Source: an uncultured Ruminococcus sp.
GTDB lineage: Bacteria; Bacillota; Clostridia; Oscillospirales; Acutalibacteraceae
Length of the DNA stretch: 12,858 nt
Direction of reading: 5' to 3'
NCBI GenBank assembly: GCA_902773035.1
Contig: CACYDB010000221.1
Location: 1 to 12,858, forward strand
The notes under the pieces are model-generated. The model was not told the DNA's origin, made no database searches, and saw only the letters and a list, made by a program, of their open reading frames with translations. Shown here piece by piece: positions 6,667-12,858 of the stretch. The position numbers and the translations under genes are program-made. How positions within the stretch are numbered: the stretch's first letter is position 1; the number at the start of each line of letters is the position of its first letter.

Positions 6667-8379
6667 TTATTTATAGAATCTGTAAACGTTGCAGTACGAC
6701 TCTGTGTTTACAAAATAGTCATACCAGTTGTAATAATCATTGAAATCGCAGTCAGCCTGAATAAGCTCGCTGTTCTTAAACTGAGTATTCTGTTTGATAT
6801 AATCGCTGACCAGCTTCTGATCGGCTATTCTTGATATATAGACCGTGATCTCGTCGAGCGATTTGAGCTTTGAGTCCTTGGTTATATTTTCGAGGCTGTC
6901 GTGAGCGTTGAACTCGAGCGCGCCGCTCGTCATATATCCGTCCACAAAGCCTTTGATTTTGCCATTAGTGATAACGCCGCGTGAGTTCGCGAAGTCCTCC
7001 AGCTCAGTCGTCAGAGCGGTAGAAAGCTTTGAGGTCTGAACAATCATAGTGTTGTCGTAGTTCATAAACTTGTCGATACACTTGTTCCATTCCTTGATCT
7101 CAGTGCCGACAAAGAGACATTCCTTTGTCTTGGGCTCATAGAGATTTGTGTTGCCGTAGATGTAGTACGGTCTGATAAAGACGATACCGAGAACGCATAC
7201 AAGTCCTACGGCGACGGGAGCTACCCAGATATTTTTGCCCTTAAACAGATAGCTGTAGGCTCTGATGAACGCGAAAACCGTCATCATTGAGAGCATAGGC
7301 AGGCTTGTCATTACGTATCTGTCGCTGTTGAACGGTGAGAGCAGGGCGATCAGTCCGAAGGTGAACACGCCCGGAACCATAATAAAGAAAGCCTTGCGAG
7401 GAGTTTTGATTTTCTTAACGAAGCGGAAGTAAATACCGAATCCGATTATCATAACCGCGCAGAGAGCGAGCAGCCATGTCTGACCGACAAAGAGCTCCTT
7501 GGCGAGAATTTCAAAATACGTCATCAGCTTGTAGGCGACGTATGTGACGATCGTGATAGTGTCGATGTTGATACTCAGAGAGCCCAGACCGCGATTTCCG
7601 CCGAAGAGGTTCTCGATAATGTACGGATAGAAAGCGAAGGCGCATCCGAAGGCTACCGCCGCGGTGAGAATATATGTAATCAGCCTTGCGATCTTCTTGT
7701 CCTTGATGCTGAATATAAAGAACACAAAGCCCGAAAGTCCCGCGAAAACGAGAAAATAATACTGGGTAAGCGTACCGAAGAACACTGTCAGGAACATCAG
7801 GATAAAATCGGGGATCCTGATTTTTTCGCTGTCATAGATCCTGAGAGTGACGTACAGAAACGCCAGCGCGAAAAATACGAGCGTCGCGTACATTCTCAGG
7901 TAAACCGTAGTAGTGATACAGGCGATACTCAGCGCGTACCCTCCGAGAGCGATAAGAGCGTAGAGATTGTTGTTCGTGACCCGCTTGCCGATAAGATACA
8001 GCAAAATAAGCGAGCAGGTCATCATCACAATGTTGATGCCGAAAATCAGATATTTGCTGAATACCCCCGGAAAGAACGAGCATACCGTGTGCACCAGAAA
8101 ATACCAGAACGGCGGATGCGACGCGTCGATAACCTGATTTTTGTAGGCGTTATCGTAATCAAAACGGTGCTCGCCCGTGGTGAGATATTCGCTGAAATCC
8201 TCGGGAGAATTCCAGCCGCCGTCGGTATTGAGCTGCTTTGAGGAATTGGCGAGGTTGTACGCCAGAAGCTCGTCCTCGTGGTAGCCCTGCTTCATACCGA
8301 TATAGAACACGCTGATCGCCAGACTTATGATAATAATTACAGCCACAACTATCCGTGAAGCCCTGTTGCTTATATTCAT
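6667..8379 (-). CDS. Multi-pass membrane glycosyltransferase, GT-C fold (PMT/ArnT-like)
   Basis: A 570-residue polytopic membrane protein with roughly ten or more hydrophobic helices, beginning with a transmembrane helix at about 9-28. The first extracellular loop holds the acidic motif HEDE (34-37), the usual catalytic and metal site of GT-C enzymes, and HPPFWYF (88-94), typical of the PMT_2/GT39/GT83 group. Helices fill about 100-415 and a soluble domain of about 150 residues follows. Such enzymes move a sugar from a polyprenyl-phosphate donor to a lipid, protein or glycan on the outer face of the membrane; donor and acceptor are not visible here. GGAGGA lies four bases before ATG. It leads an operon with the patatin-like lipase. 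Confidence 0.82.
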   Translation of the reverse strand: MNISNRASRIVVAVIIIISLAISVFYIGMKQGYHEDELLAYNLANSSKQLNTDGGWNSPEDFSEYLTTGEHRFDYDNAYKNQVIDASHPPFWYFLVHTVCSFFPGVFSKYLIFGINIVMMTCSLILLYLIGKRVTNNNLYALIALGGYALSIACITTTVYLRMYATLVFFALAFLYVTLRIYDSEKIRIPDFILMFLTVFFGTLTQYYFLVFAGLSGFVFFIFSIKDKKIARLITYILTAAVAFGCAFAFYPYIIENLFGGNRGLGSLSINIDTITIVTYVAYKLMTYFEILAKELFVGQTWLLALCAVMIIGFGIYFRFVKKIKTPRKAFFIMVPGVFTFGLIALLSPFNSDRYVMTSLPMLSMMTVFAFIRAYSYLFKGKNIWVAPVAVGLVCVLGIVFIRPYYIYGNTNLYEPKTKECLFVGTEIKEWNKCIDKFMNYDNTMIVQTSKLSTALTTELEDFANSRGVITNGKIKGFVDGYMTSGALEFNAHDSLENITKDSKLKSLDEITVYISRIADQKLVSDYIKQNTQFKNSELIQADCDFNDYYNWYDYFVNTESYCNVYRFYK

Positions 8380-8416
8380 AATATCCTCCGTTAAATAATT
8401 TCCTATAGATAATATT

Positions 8417-8445
8417 ATTTTACACTATCGGCGCGGAAACTGCAA
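8417..8445 (-). promoter_or_regulatory. Promoter of the glycosyltransferase-patatin operon
   Basis: On the minus strand TTGCAG (8440-8445) and TAAAAT (8417-8422) are separated by 17 bases, about 38 bases upstream of the glycosyltransferase ATG. Confidence 0.65.
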
Positions 8446-8470
8446 CAGTTTTCTTATAAAACGCAAAAAC

Positions 8471-8493
8471 ACCCCCCGCCGTCGGCGTGAGGT
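8471..8493 (-). terminator. Terminator of the small secreted protein gene
   Basis: A ten-base-pair stem (8471-8480 with 8484-8493), with one T-G pair and one mismatch, has a three-base loop and is followed in minus sense by GTTTTTGCGTTTT. It lies 63 bases past the stop at 8556 and separates this gene from the next promoter. Confidence 0.7.
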
Positions 8494-8555
8494 ATCTTTG
8501 TACAATATATAATAATGGAATATGGAATAGCTTATTTATACGGTATTGCCTTGAA

Positions 8556-8975
8556 TTAAGCGGTTCTCATAATGTAGTTCTGCGGGTCAACAAAGAGAGT
8601 CATATGGACCTTAGCTGTCTTTGTGTCGCTGACCTTGTACTTGAGTGTGAGCTTTGTGAGGCCGTAGGATACACCCTTGAACTTGAAGGTGTACTTGTGA
8701 GACTTGAAGTCGTAAGCACATTTTACCTTGATGTTCTTATTATCAGCCTTGAAGCTCCAGTCGTAGCCCTTTGAGCACTTGCCCAAAGCCTTGAAGTAGT
8801 AAGCGTTTGAGAAAACGTTTAAATGTGTTGTCTTTTCCGAGAAACCTGTTGATACGGGCTTGTTAGTTGTAGCGGCGTTAGCTCTGAGTGATGAAATAGC
8901 GAAGCCTGACGATACAGCCAGTACGATTCCTAAGATTGCCGCGATGATTGTTGTTTTGAAAGTGTTGTTTTTCAT
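8556..8975 (-). CDS. Small secreted protein, possible chagasin-like (I42) inhibitor fold
   Basis: A 139-residue protein with a clear signal peptide (about 1-35, cleavage near RANAA), leaving about 104 residues. The mature part is rich in Lys, aromatic residues and alternating beta patterns. KGYDWSFK, KYTFKFKGVSYG and LTKLTLKYKV resemble the chagasin/ICP inhibitor pattern (G-Y-x-W, then F-x-F-x-G...G...L-x-L-x-Y), an Ig-like fold that blocks papain-like cysteine peptidases. The canonical NPTTG loop and the C-terminal RPW are not clearly present, so the function is only a hypothesis; a plain Ig-like surface protein is the alternative. AAGGGGAT lies about nine bases before ATG. It is monocistronic, with a very strong promoter, which suggests high expression. 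Confidence 0.75.
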   Translation of the reverse strand: MKNNTFKTTIIAAILGIVLAVSSGFAISSLRANAATTNKPVSTGFSEKTTHLNVFSNAYYFKALGKCSKGYDWSFKADNKNIKVKCAYDFKSHKYTFKFKGVSYGLTKLTLKYKVSDTKTAKVHMTLFVDPQNYIMRTA

Positions 8976-9013
8976 TTCCGATATCCCCTTTTGTGTTTCT
9001 TAATTATTTGTTT

Positions 9014-9037
9014 AGTTGGTTGATTAGTTAGTTGATT
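9014..9037 (-). repeat. Tandem 12-base repeat in the 5' leader of the small secreted protein
   Basis: AGTTGGTTGATT (9014-9025) and AGTTAGTTGATT (9026-9037) are adjacent direct repeats differing at one base. In the minus-strand message they read as an A/C/U-rich, almost G-free stretch, so the leader of about 70 bases between the promoter and ribosome site should be largely unstructured. Confidence 0.75.
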
Positions 9038-9053
9038 AACCTGTTGTGCCATT

Positions 9054-9082
9054 AATATATCATATGAATTTAAGTTTGTCAA
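9054..9082 (-). promoter_or_regulatory. Very strong promoter of the small secreted protein
   Basis: On the minus strand a perfect TTGACA (9077-9082) and TATATT (9054-9059) are separated by 17 bases, and TGA directly precedes the -10, giving an extended -10 as well. The A-tract array at 9086-9112 sits immediately upstream. Confidence 0.85.
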
Positions 9083-9085
9083 CCC

Positions 9086-9112
9086 TTTTTTGAAAATTTT
9101 TTAAAATTTTTT
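9086..9112 (-). promoter_or_regulatory. Phased A-tracts (UP-element-like) upstream of the 9054-9082 promoter
   Basis: Three six-base T runs on the plus strand (9086-9091, 9097-9102, 9107-9112), A runs in minus sense, are spaced 11 and 10 bases apart. The last two lie in identical ten-base units AAAATTTTTT (9093-9102, 9103-9112). This is the arrangement of intrinsically curved DNA and of RNA polymerase alpha-subunit UP elements. Confidence 0.6.
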
Positions 9113-9206
9113 AAAAAAAGCTTTAAAAGAGCGCTGACTCTCCCCCTGTTTTTACAGTCAAAAAAATCTGTTTTTTCTTTTATATATATTATCCCGTGTC
9201 GGATTG

Positions 9207-9215
9207 TGGTATAAT
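9207..9215 (+). promoter_or_regulatory. Extended -10 promoter of the DUF1846 gene
   Basis: TGG-TATAAT (9207-9215) is a perfect extended -10 with no recognisable -35 at the usual distance. The predicted start is near 9222, 28 bases before the ATG at 9250. Confidence 0.6.
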
Positions 9216-9249
9216 ATTTGGTTGTATGGTATACACAGGAGGTCTGTTT

Positions 9250-10731
9250 ATGAAAATTGGATTTGATAACAACAAGTATCTTGAAATGCAGTCACAGCAT
9301 ATCCGCGACAGAATCGCCAAGTTCGGCGACAAGCTCTACCTTGAATTCGGCGGCAAGCTCTTTGACGACTACCACGCCTCACGAGTCCTGCCCGGCTTTA
9401 AGCCCGACTCCAAGCTCCAGATGCTTATGCAGCTCAAGGACGAGGCTGAGATCGTAATTGTAATCAACGCGGACGATATTGAGAAAAATAAGGTCAGGGG
9501 CGACCTCGGAATCACCTATGATCTGGACGTGCTCAGGCTCATCGACGTTTTCCGCAGCCGCGGACTCTACGTTGGCTCGGTAGTTCTGACGCGTTTTGCA
9601 GATCAGCCCACTGCCGTTAAGTTTGAAAAACACCTCACCGAAAACGGAATCAGCGTGTACCACCACTATTCTATCCCCAACTATCCGACAGACGTTGACC
9701 TCATAGTCAGCGACAAGGGCTACGGCAAGAATGATTATGTCGAGACCTCGCGCAAGCTGGTCGTAATCACCGCACCCGGTCCGGGCTCGGGCAAGATGGC
9801 CGTATGTCTTTCACAGCTTTACCATGAGCACAAGCACGGCGTTAAGGCGGGTTACGCTAAGTTTGAGACCTTCCCTATCTGGAATATTCCGCTCAAGCAC
9901 CCCGTCAACGTAGCCTATGAGGCGGCGACGGCAGACCTCAACGACGTCAATATGATTGACCCGTTCCACCTTGAAGCCTACGGCAAAACTACTGTCAACT
10001 ACAACAGGGATATTGAGATTTTCCCTGTTCTTAATACGATGTTCGAGCTTATCCTCGGCAAGTCGCCCTATAAATCTCCGACCGATATGGGCGTAAATAT
10101 GGCGGGCAACTGCATTATTGACGACGAGGCTGTATGCTACGCCGCTAATCAGGAGATCATCCGTCGCTACTACACCGCTCTGTGCAATCAGACAAAGGGC
10201 GTAGGTCACAGCGATGAGGCATACAAGATCGGACTGCTTATGAAGCAGAGTAAGCTCAAGACGAGTGACAGACCCGTAATCGAGCCTGCGCTCGCAAAGG
10301 CTAAGGAGACCGGCGCTCCCGCGGCAGCAATCGAGCTTCACGACGGCAGGATCATCACAGGTAAGACCACTAACCTGCTCGGTGCCTGCTCAGCTATGCT
10401 GCTAAACGCTCTCAAATCGCTCGCGAATATTCCCGACGGAGTTGAGCTGCTTGACGCGTCGGTAATCGAGCCCATCCAGAAGCTCAAGGTAGGCAGCTTC
10501 GGCTCAAACAATCCCAGACTCCACACAGATGAGATTCTGATAGCGCTGTCGATGTCGGCGGTGACGAATCCGACGGCGAAGCTCGCTATGGAACAGATCC
10601 ACAGTCTGCGCGACACTGACGCTCACGCGACCGTAATCCTCTCCGAAACCGATACTCGTATACTTAAAAAGCTCGGAATCAGACTGACGACTGAGCCTTC
10701 ATACGAAACTCAGAGATTGTTCAGAAAGTAA
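9250..10731 (+). CDS. DUF1846 domain-containing protein
   Basis: A 493-residue cytoplasmic protein matching the DUF1846 family over its full, typical length of about 500 residues; the family is widespread in anaerobic Firmicutes and has no settled function. The N-terminal half has alternating beta/alpha segments (EIVIVINADD, YVGSVVLTRF), then a glycine-rich phosphate-binding-like loop after a hydrophobic strand, VVITAPGPGSGKMA (171-184). It is close to but not a canonical Walker A. Other notable segments are the aromatic/His-rich YAKFETFPIWNIPLKHPVN and IDPFHLEAYG, and a C-terminal region starting around ATVILSETD. No signal peptide or membrane helix is present. AGGAGG lies about seven bases before ATG 9250; starting at 9196 would put the promoter inside the gene. 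It is monocistronic, ended by the hairpin at 10766-10814. Confidence 0.87.
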   Translation: MKIGFDNNKYLEMQSQHIRDRIAKFGDKLYLEFGGKLFDDYHASRVLPGFKPDSKLQMLMQLKDEAEIVIVINADDIEKNKVRGDLGITYDLDVLRLIDVFRSRGLYVGSVVLTRFADQPTAVKFEKHLTENGISVYHHYSIPNYPTDVDLIVSDKGYGKNDYVETSRKLVVITAPGPGSGKMAVCLSQLYHEHKHGVKAGYAKFETFPIWNIPLKHPVNVAYEAATADLNDVNMIDPFHLEAYGKTTVNYNRDIEIFPVLNTMFELILGKSPYKSPTDMGVNMAGNCIIDDEAVCYAANQEIIRRYYTALCNQTKGVGHSDEAYKIGLLMKQSKLKTSDRPVIEPALAKAKETGAPAAAIELHDGRIITGKTTNLLGACSAMLLNALKSLANIPDGVELLDASVIEPIQKLKVGSFGSNNPRLHTDEILIALSMSAVTNPTAKLAMEQIHSLRDTDAHATVILSETDTRILKKLGIRLTTEPSYETQRLFRK

Positions 10732-10765
10732 TTTTTATTTCGAGCATACAGGTTGATATAAATTT

Positions 10766-10814
10766 AGCCTTATGTTCCCGACAGAAGCTTAACTTCCACA
10801 GGGAACGTAAGGCT
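10766..10814 (+). terminator. Terminator of the DUF1846 gene
   Basis: A 14-base-pair stem (10766-10779 with 10801-10814), whose one imperfect pair is U-G in plus-strand RNA, encloses a 21-base loop that holds its own GAAG/CTTC mini-hairpin. GTTCCTTTTAT follows. It begins 35 bases past the stop. Confidence 0.8.
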
Positions 10815-10843
10815 GTTCCTTTTATAACGTTTCTTCGCAAAAA

Positions 10844-10871
10844 GACGGTATCTGAAATTACAGATACCGTC
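10844..10871. terminator. Terminator of the beta-propeller lipoprotein gene, probably bidirectional
   Basis: A perfect 11-base-pair stem (10844-10854 with 10861-10871) has a six-base AAATTA loop. The minus side is followed by CTTTTTGCG and the plus side by GTTTGTTTTAT. It starts seven bases past the lipoprotein stop and backs up the DUF1846 terminator. Confidence 0.85.
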
Positions 10872-10878
10872 GTTTGTT

Positions 10879-11913
10879 TTATCCTATTTTCTTATTAACA
10901 ACATTCCACGCAAGCGGAATGACCCTCAATTTATTTGTCTTTCGCTCCAGCTGAAAAACCGAGCCTGAGTTCGTGTTGAAGTAGAGATATTTTTCTCCGT
11001 AATAATATACCGAGTCGGCGTTGATATCAAGATATTTGCGGATTTTCATTTCCTTATCGGACACGTAGACCCCGTCCTTAAAACAGTAATAAACCTTGCC
11101 GTCCATAAGAAACGCGACGTTGTACGGCTCTTCCGTGTTCAGCACTTCCTCAGTTTTCTTTTCGCTGAGGCTGTACCTTGTTATCCCGTCGTACATAGAA
11201 CAATAAATGTATCCTTCGGTATAGAAAAGGTCATCGCTGTAATCATCAAGATATGTAAGCCTTTCGGGTTCCGACTTTTTCTTTGCGTCATACTTATAAA
11301 GAGAATCGCTGTCGGTCACAAAATAGACGGTTGAGCCGTCAACGCAATAGCCGCGCGCGCTGTAATCCGCTTTCTTAAACACTTTGGCAAGGCGGTACGG
11401 CTTTTCACCGTTATAGGAAATCATCAGGTCGGATTTTTCTTCGCTGATTTCTTTAAGCCCAACCTTGAGCAAGCCTCCGCTGAAGCTGTCAAGCTCGTCA
11501 GCAGTCGCCTCATCAGGCAAATCCTCAACCTTCTCAGCCGACAATCCGTCGATACGATATAATTTTGCGTCGTATATATCAGATACGGTCAAATACAGCT
11601 TGTCATCCTGTTCAAAAAGGTTGCCCAATGAAGCAAACAATTGCTTTCTCCCGTCGCAATTCTTGACACGCTCAACGCCGTTTTCGTCCGCCGCGTAAAG
11701 CCCTTCATAGTTCGTTCCGAGTATCGAGACAGCGTACAGTCTGCCGTCGTGATAAATAATATTATTATTGACGTTTTTGTAAGACTGCTCAATAACGGCT
11801 TTCTTTGCCGGAGCCTCGGTAAAGGACTTGGCGTTCTCGGTACCGCACGAGCAGAACAGAATCGCCGCGGTTAAGATTAAAACAATTGTCAATATGGATT
11901 TTTTGTTAATCAT
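10879..11913 (-). CDS. Probable surface lipoprotein with beta-propeller repeats (DUF5050-like)
   Basis: A 344-residue exported protein. A lipoprotein-type signal (about 1-23) ends FCSC, with Cys23 the likely lipidated residue; Phe at -3 is a less usual lipobox residue. The rest is a series of repeats of roughly 40-50 residues with the pattern 'short strand, D/G turn, (I/V/L)Y(Y/F)' such as GRLYAVS, DKLYLTV, STVYFVT, GYIYCSM, GKVYYCF and KYLYFNT, as in DUF5050/WD40-like propellers. These usually bind ligands or proteins; no enzyme motif is seen. ATG at 11913 is preferred over 11943 because GGGGGAT precedes it by about five bases and it starts directly at a signal peptide. It is monocistronic. 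Role is unknown. Confidence 0.8.
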   Translation of the reverse strand: MINKKSILTIVLILTAAILFCSCGTENAKSFTEAPAKKAVIEQSYKNVNNNIIYHDGRLYAVSILGTNYEGLYAADENGVERVKNCDGRKQLFASLGNLFEQDDKLYLTVSDIYDAKLYRIDGLSAEKVEDLPDEATADELDSFSGGLLKVGLKEISEEKSDLMISYNGEKPYRLAKVFKKADYSARGYCVDGSTVYFVTDSDSLYKYDAKKKSEPERLTYLDDYSDDLFYTEGYIYCSMYDGITRYSLSEKKTEEVLNTEEPYNVAFLMDGKVYYCFKDGVYVSDKEMKIRKYLDINADSVYYYGEKYLYFNTNSGSVFQLERKTNKLRVIPLAWNVVNKKIG

Positions 11914-11985
11914 TTTTATCCCCCTATAATATAGACGATACAAATCGCCGAACCTAGAGTAGATTTTAAAAATTTTGTACCAATT

Positions 11986-11991
11986 ATTATA
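11986..11991 (-). promoter_or_regulatory. Candidate -10 box for the lipoprotein gene
   Basis: A perfect TATAAT in minus sense lies about 73 bases before the ATG. The -35 region (CGCTGA at 17 bases) is poor, so this is only a candidate. A six-base-pair hairpin (GGCGAT/ATCGTC, 11933-11948) sits between it and the ribosome site. Confidence 0.3.
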
Positions 11992-12083
11992 ATGCCGGTT
12001 CTTGATGATCAGCGGATAGTCCTTACATAATTATTTTCTAAATCATATCACCGCGAGAAGCGTAAGTCAATAGATTTGTATCG

Positions 12084-12115
12084 AAAAAGAGCCGTCCGCG
12101 TAATCGGACGACTCT
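12084..12115 (-). terminator. Terminator of the predicted structured RNA / TrpB-like transcript
   Basis: A stem of 10-11 base pairs (12088-12098 with 12105-12115) has a six-base loop. Its imperfect pair is U-G in minus-strand RNA and C-A in plus-strand RNA. It is followed in minus sense by TTTTTCGATA. No gene ends closer than the TrpB-like stop at 12476, so it marks the 3' end of whatever is transcribed through 12116-12475. Confidence 0.85.
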
Positions 12116-12470
12116 GTATGGAAATCGGTTTAAGCCGGTGTAAAGCAATAAAAGGAGGGAAAATTCTTACTACCCTTACCGTAAACCGTGGATATCATAT
12201 TATTCCTGACCGGGTACTCAGGGTAAAAGGAGTAATCTAACTCGCGCATTAAACGGAGCAATTTTGTCGCTTTGCGGCTTGTCAAGCATCAGCAGGCGCC
12301 AGCCTGCTAATACTTTCCGCACCGCAAATCGTCTAAAATTTCAACCGTTTAATGTCATAATGAGTTTTGCCGAGGCAGGTTTTCGTCTAACCGCGGCAAA
12401 AGCACAGGAAACCCTGACGGGTTTCCGAGCATTTTAACAAAGGTAAGGCGGAAAACTGTTCGGCAAAACC
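12084..12470 (-). ncRNA. Predicted large structured non-coding RNA, family not identified
   Basis: The stretch between the TrpB-like stop and the terminator has no credible ORF but many long complementary pairs. In plus coordinates: 12407-12414 with 12419-12426 (8 pairs, four-base loop); 12365-12372 with 12394-12401 (8 pairs); and a long rod of 12239-12243 with 12362-12366, 12248-12256 with 12345-12353 (9 pairs, perfect), 12260-12265 with 12335-12340, 12271-12277 with 12322-12328 (7 pairs) and 12289-12297 with 12302-12310 (four-base loop). A further domain has 12171-12176 with 12220-12225 and 12167-12170 with 12232-12235. The one imperfect pair in the 12289-12310 hairpin is U-G only in minus-strand RNA, setting the strand. 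No strong promoter was found just upstream, so it may be processed from the TrpB-like transcript. The 5' end is approximate. RNase P, tmRNA and SRP hallmarks were not seen. Confidence 0.65.
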
Positions 12471-12475
12471 GCGAT

Positions 12476-12858
12476 TTAGATTTCTTCTTTTACCCTAGGG
12501 AGAGCCTCGATGCCCGCCTTTAAGTCCTCGTCAGTCGGGATGTAGTCGGACATTTCGCCGTCGTTGTACTTCTGATAAGCAACGAGGTCGAAGTAGCCTG
12601 TGCCTGTAAGTCCGAAGAGGATAGTCTTTTCCTCGCCTGTCTCCTTGCACTTGAGAGCCTCGTCGATAGCTACGCGGATCGCGTGTGAGCTCTCGGGAGC
12701 GGGCAGGATACCCTCTATTCTCGCGAACTGCTCGGCTGCCTCGAATACAGATGTCTGCTCGACGGAGGTAGCCTCCATATAGCCGTCGTGATAAAGCTGG
12801 CTGAGTGTTGAGCTCATACCGTGGAATCTCAGTCCGCCCGCGTGGTTAGCGGAGGGAA
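12476..12858 (-). CDS. TrpB-like PLP-dependent enzyme (TrpB2 type), C-terminal part only
   Basis: The last 126 codons plus stop of a larger gene that continues past the window edge. The in-frame sequence before the internal Met reads PSANHAGGLRFHGMSS, so the ATG at 12817 is not the true start. The GLRFHGM segment, EGILPAPESSHAI and the glycine-rich LFGLTGTGYFDLVAY match the C-terminal region of the TrpB2 (TrpB-like) group of tryptophan synthase beta homologues, fold-type II PLP enzymes. The PLP lysine and the phosphate-binding loop lie outside the window. It makes tryptophan from indole or a related product; stand-alone TrpB2 may act without TrpA. The reading frame is intact to its TAA. A long untranslated region with a structured RNA follows. 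Confidence 0.88.
   Translation of the reverse strand, partial: PSANHAGGLRFHGMSSTLSQLYHDGYMEATSVEQTSVFEAAEQFARIEGILPAPESSHAIRVAIDEALKCKETGEEKTILFGLTGTGYFDLVAYQKYNDGEMSDYIPTDEDLKAGIEALPRVKEEI

Noticed and set aside
9119..9175. Possible terminator or attenuator hairpin (CTGT/ACAG with flanking T runs) before the DUF1846 gene
   Set aside because: The stem is only four to seven weak pairs with competing folds; the AT-rich sequence explains it.
9811..10341. 176-codon open frame on the minus strand inside the DUF1846 gene
   Set aside because: Antisense shadow with no promoter, ribosome site or family resemblance.
12189..12227. Tiny plus-strand frame starting GTG with an upstream AAGGAGGG
   Set aside because: The ribosome-like site is about 30 bases from the GTG, the frame is 12 codons, and the region is better explained as minus-strand RNA stems.
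12116..12475. T-box, tmRNA, RNase P or 6S RNA identity for the structured region
   Set aside because: It lies downstream rather than upstream of the tryptophan-type gene, and the AGGGTGG T-box bulge, the RNase P core and the tmRNA end sequences were not seen; the family is left open.
1..12858. Mobile elements, phage genes, CRISPR arrays, tRNA or rRNA genes
   Set aside because: No transposase, integrase, regularly spaced repeats, tRNA cloverleaf or rRNA-like sequence was seen.

Overview
This window looks like chromosomal DNA from an anaerobic gut or rumen Firmicute of the Clostridia, most likely a Ruminococcus-like member of the Oscillospiraceae/Ruminococcaceae. The reasons are a secreted esterase with a type I dockerin and a starch-binding-like module, a DegV lipid-binding protein, BioY, a DUF1846 protein, strong AGGAGG ribosome sites and near-consensus SigA promoters. 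I saw no transposase, integrase, phage gene, CRISPR array, tRNA or rRNA.

Layout. Positions 1-84 hold the first 28 codons of an unidentified minus-strand gene behind a consensus promoter. Positions 219-1895 (minus) encode a secreted NlpC/P60 cell-wall hydrolase with two peptidoglycan-binding domains and a C-terminal membrane anchor; a perfect WalR (YycF) type box lies upstream of it. Positions 2170-2754 (plus) encode the biotin transporter subunit BioY, with a BirA-type operator overlapping its -35. Positions 2799-4084 (minus) are a GNAT acetyltransferase/DegV operon. Positions 4256-5683 (plus) encode a dockerin/CBM26-like/esterase protein. Positions 5751-8379 (minus) are an operon of a multi-pass GT-C type glycosyltransferase and a patatin-like lipase. 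Positions 8556-8975 (minus) encode a small secreted protein with chagasin-like features, driven by the strongest promoter in the window. Positions 9250-10731 (plus) encode a DUF1846 protein. Positions 10879-11913 (minus) encode a probable beta-propeller lipoprotein. Positions 12476-12858 (minus) are the C-terminal part of a TrpB-like PLP enzyme that runs off the window.

Most units are single genes or two-gene operons, separated by convergent hairpin terminators and divergent promoters. The shared theme is cell envelope and surface: wall remodelling, membrane lipid and glycan metabolism, surface-displayed polysaccharide degradation and lipoproteins, next to housekeeping biotin uptake and amino-acid metabolism.

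The most notable unexplained item is the gap at about 12084-12470. On the minus strand it folds into many long nested stems, has no credible ORF, and ends in a rho-independent terminator. I read it as a large structured non-coding RNA downstream of the TrpB-like gene and could not match it to a family by eye.
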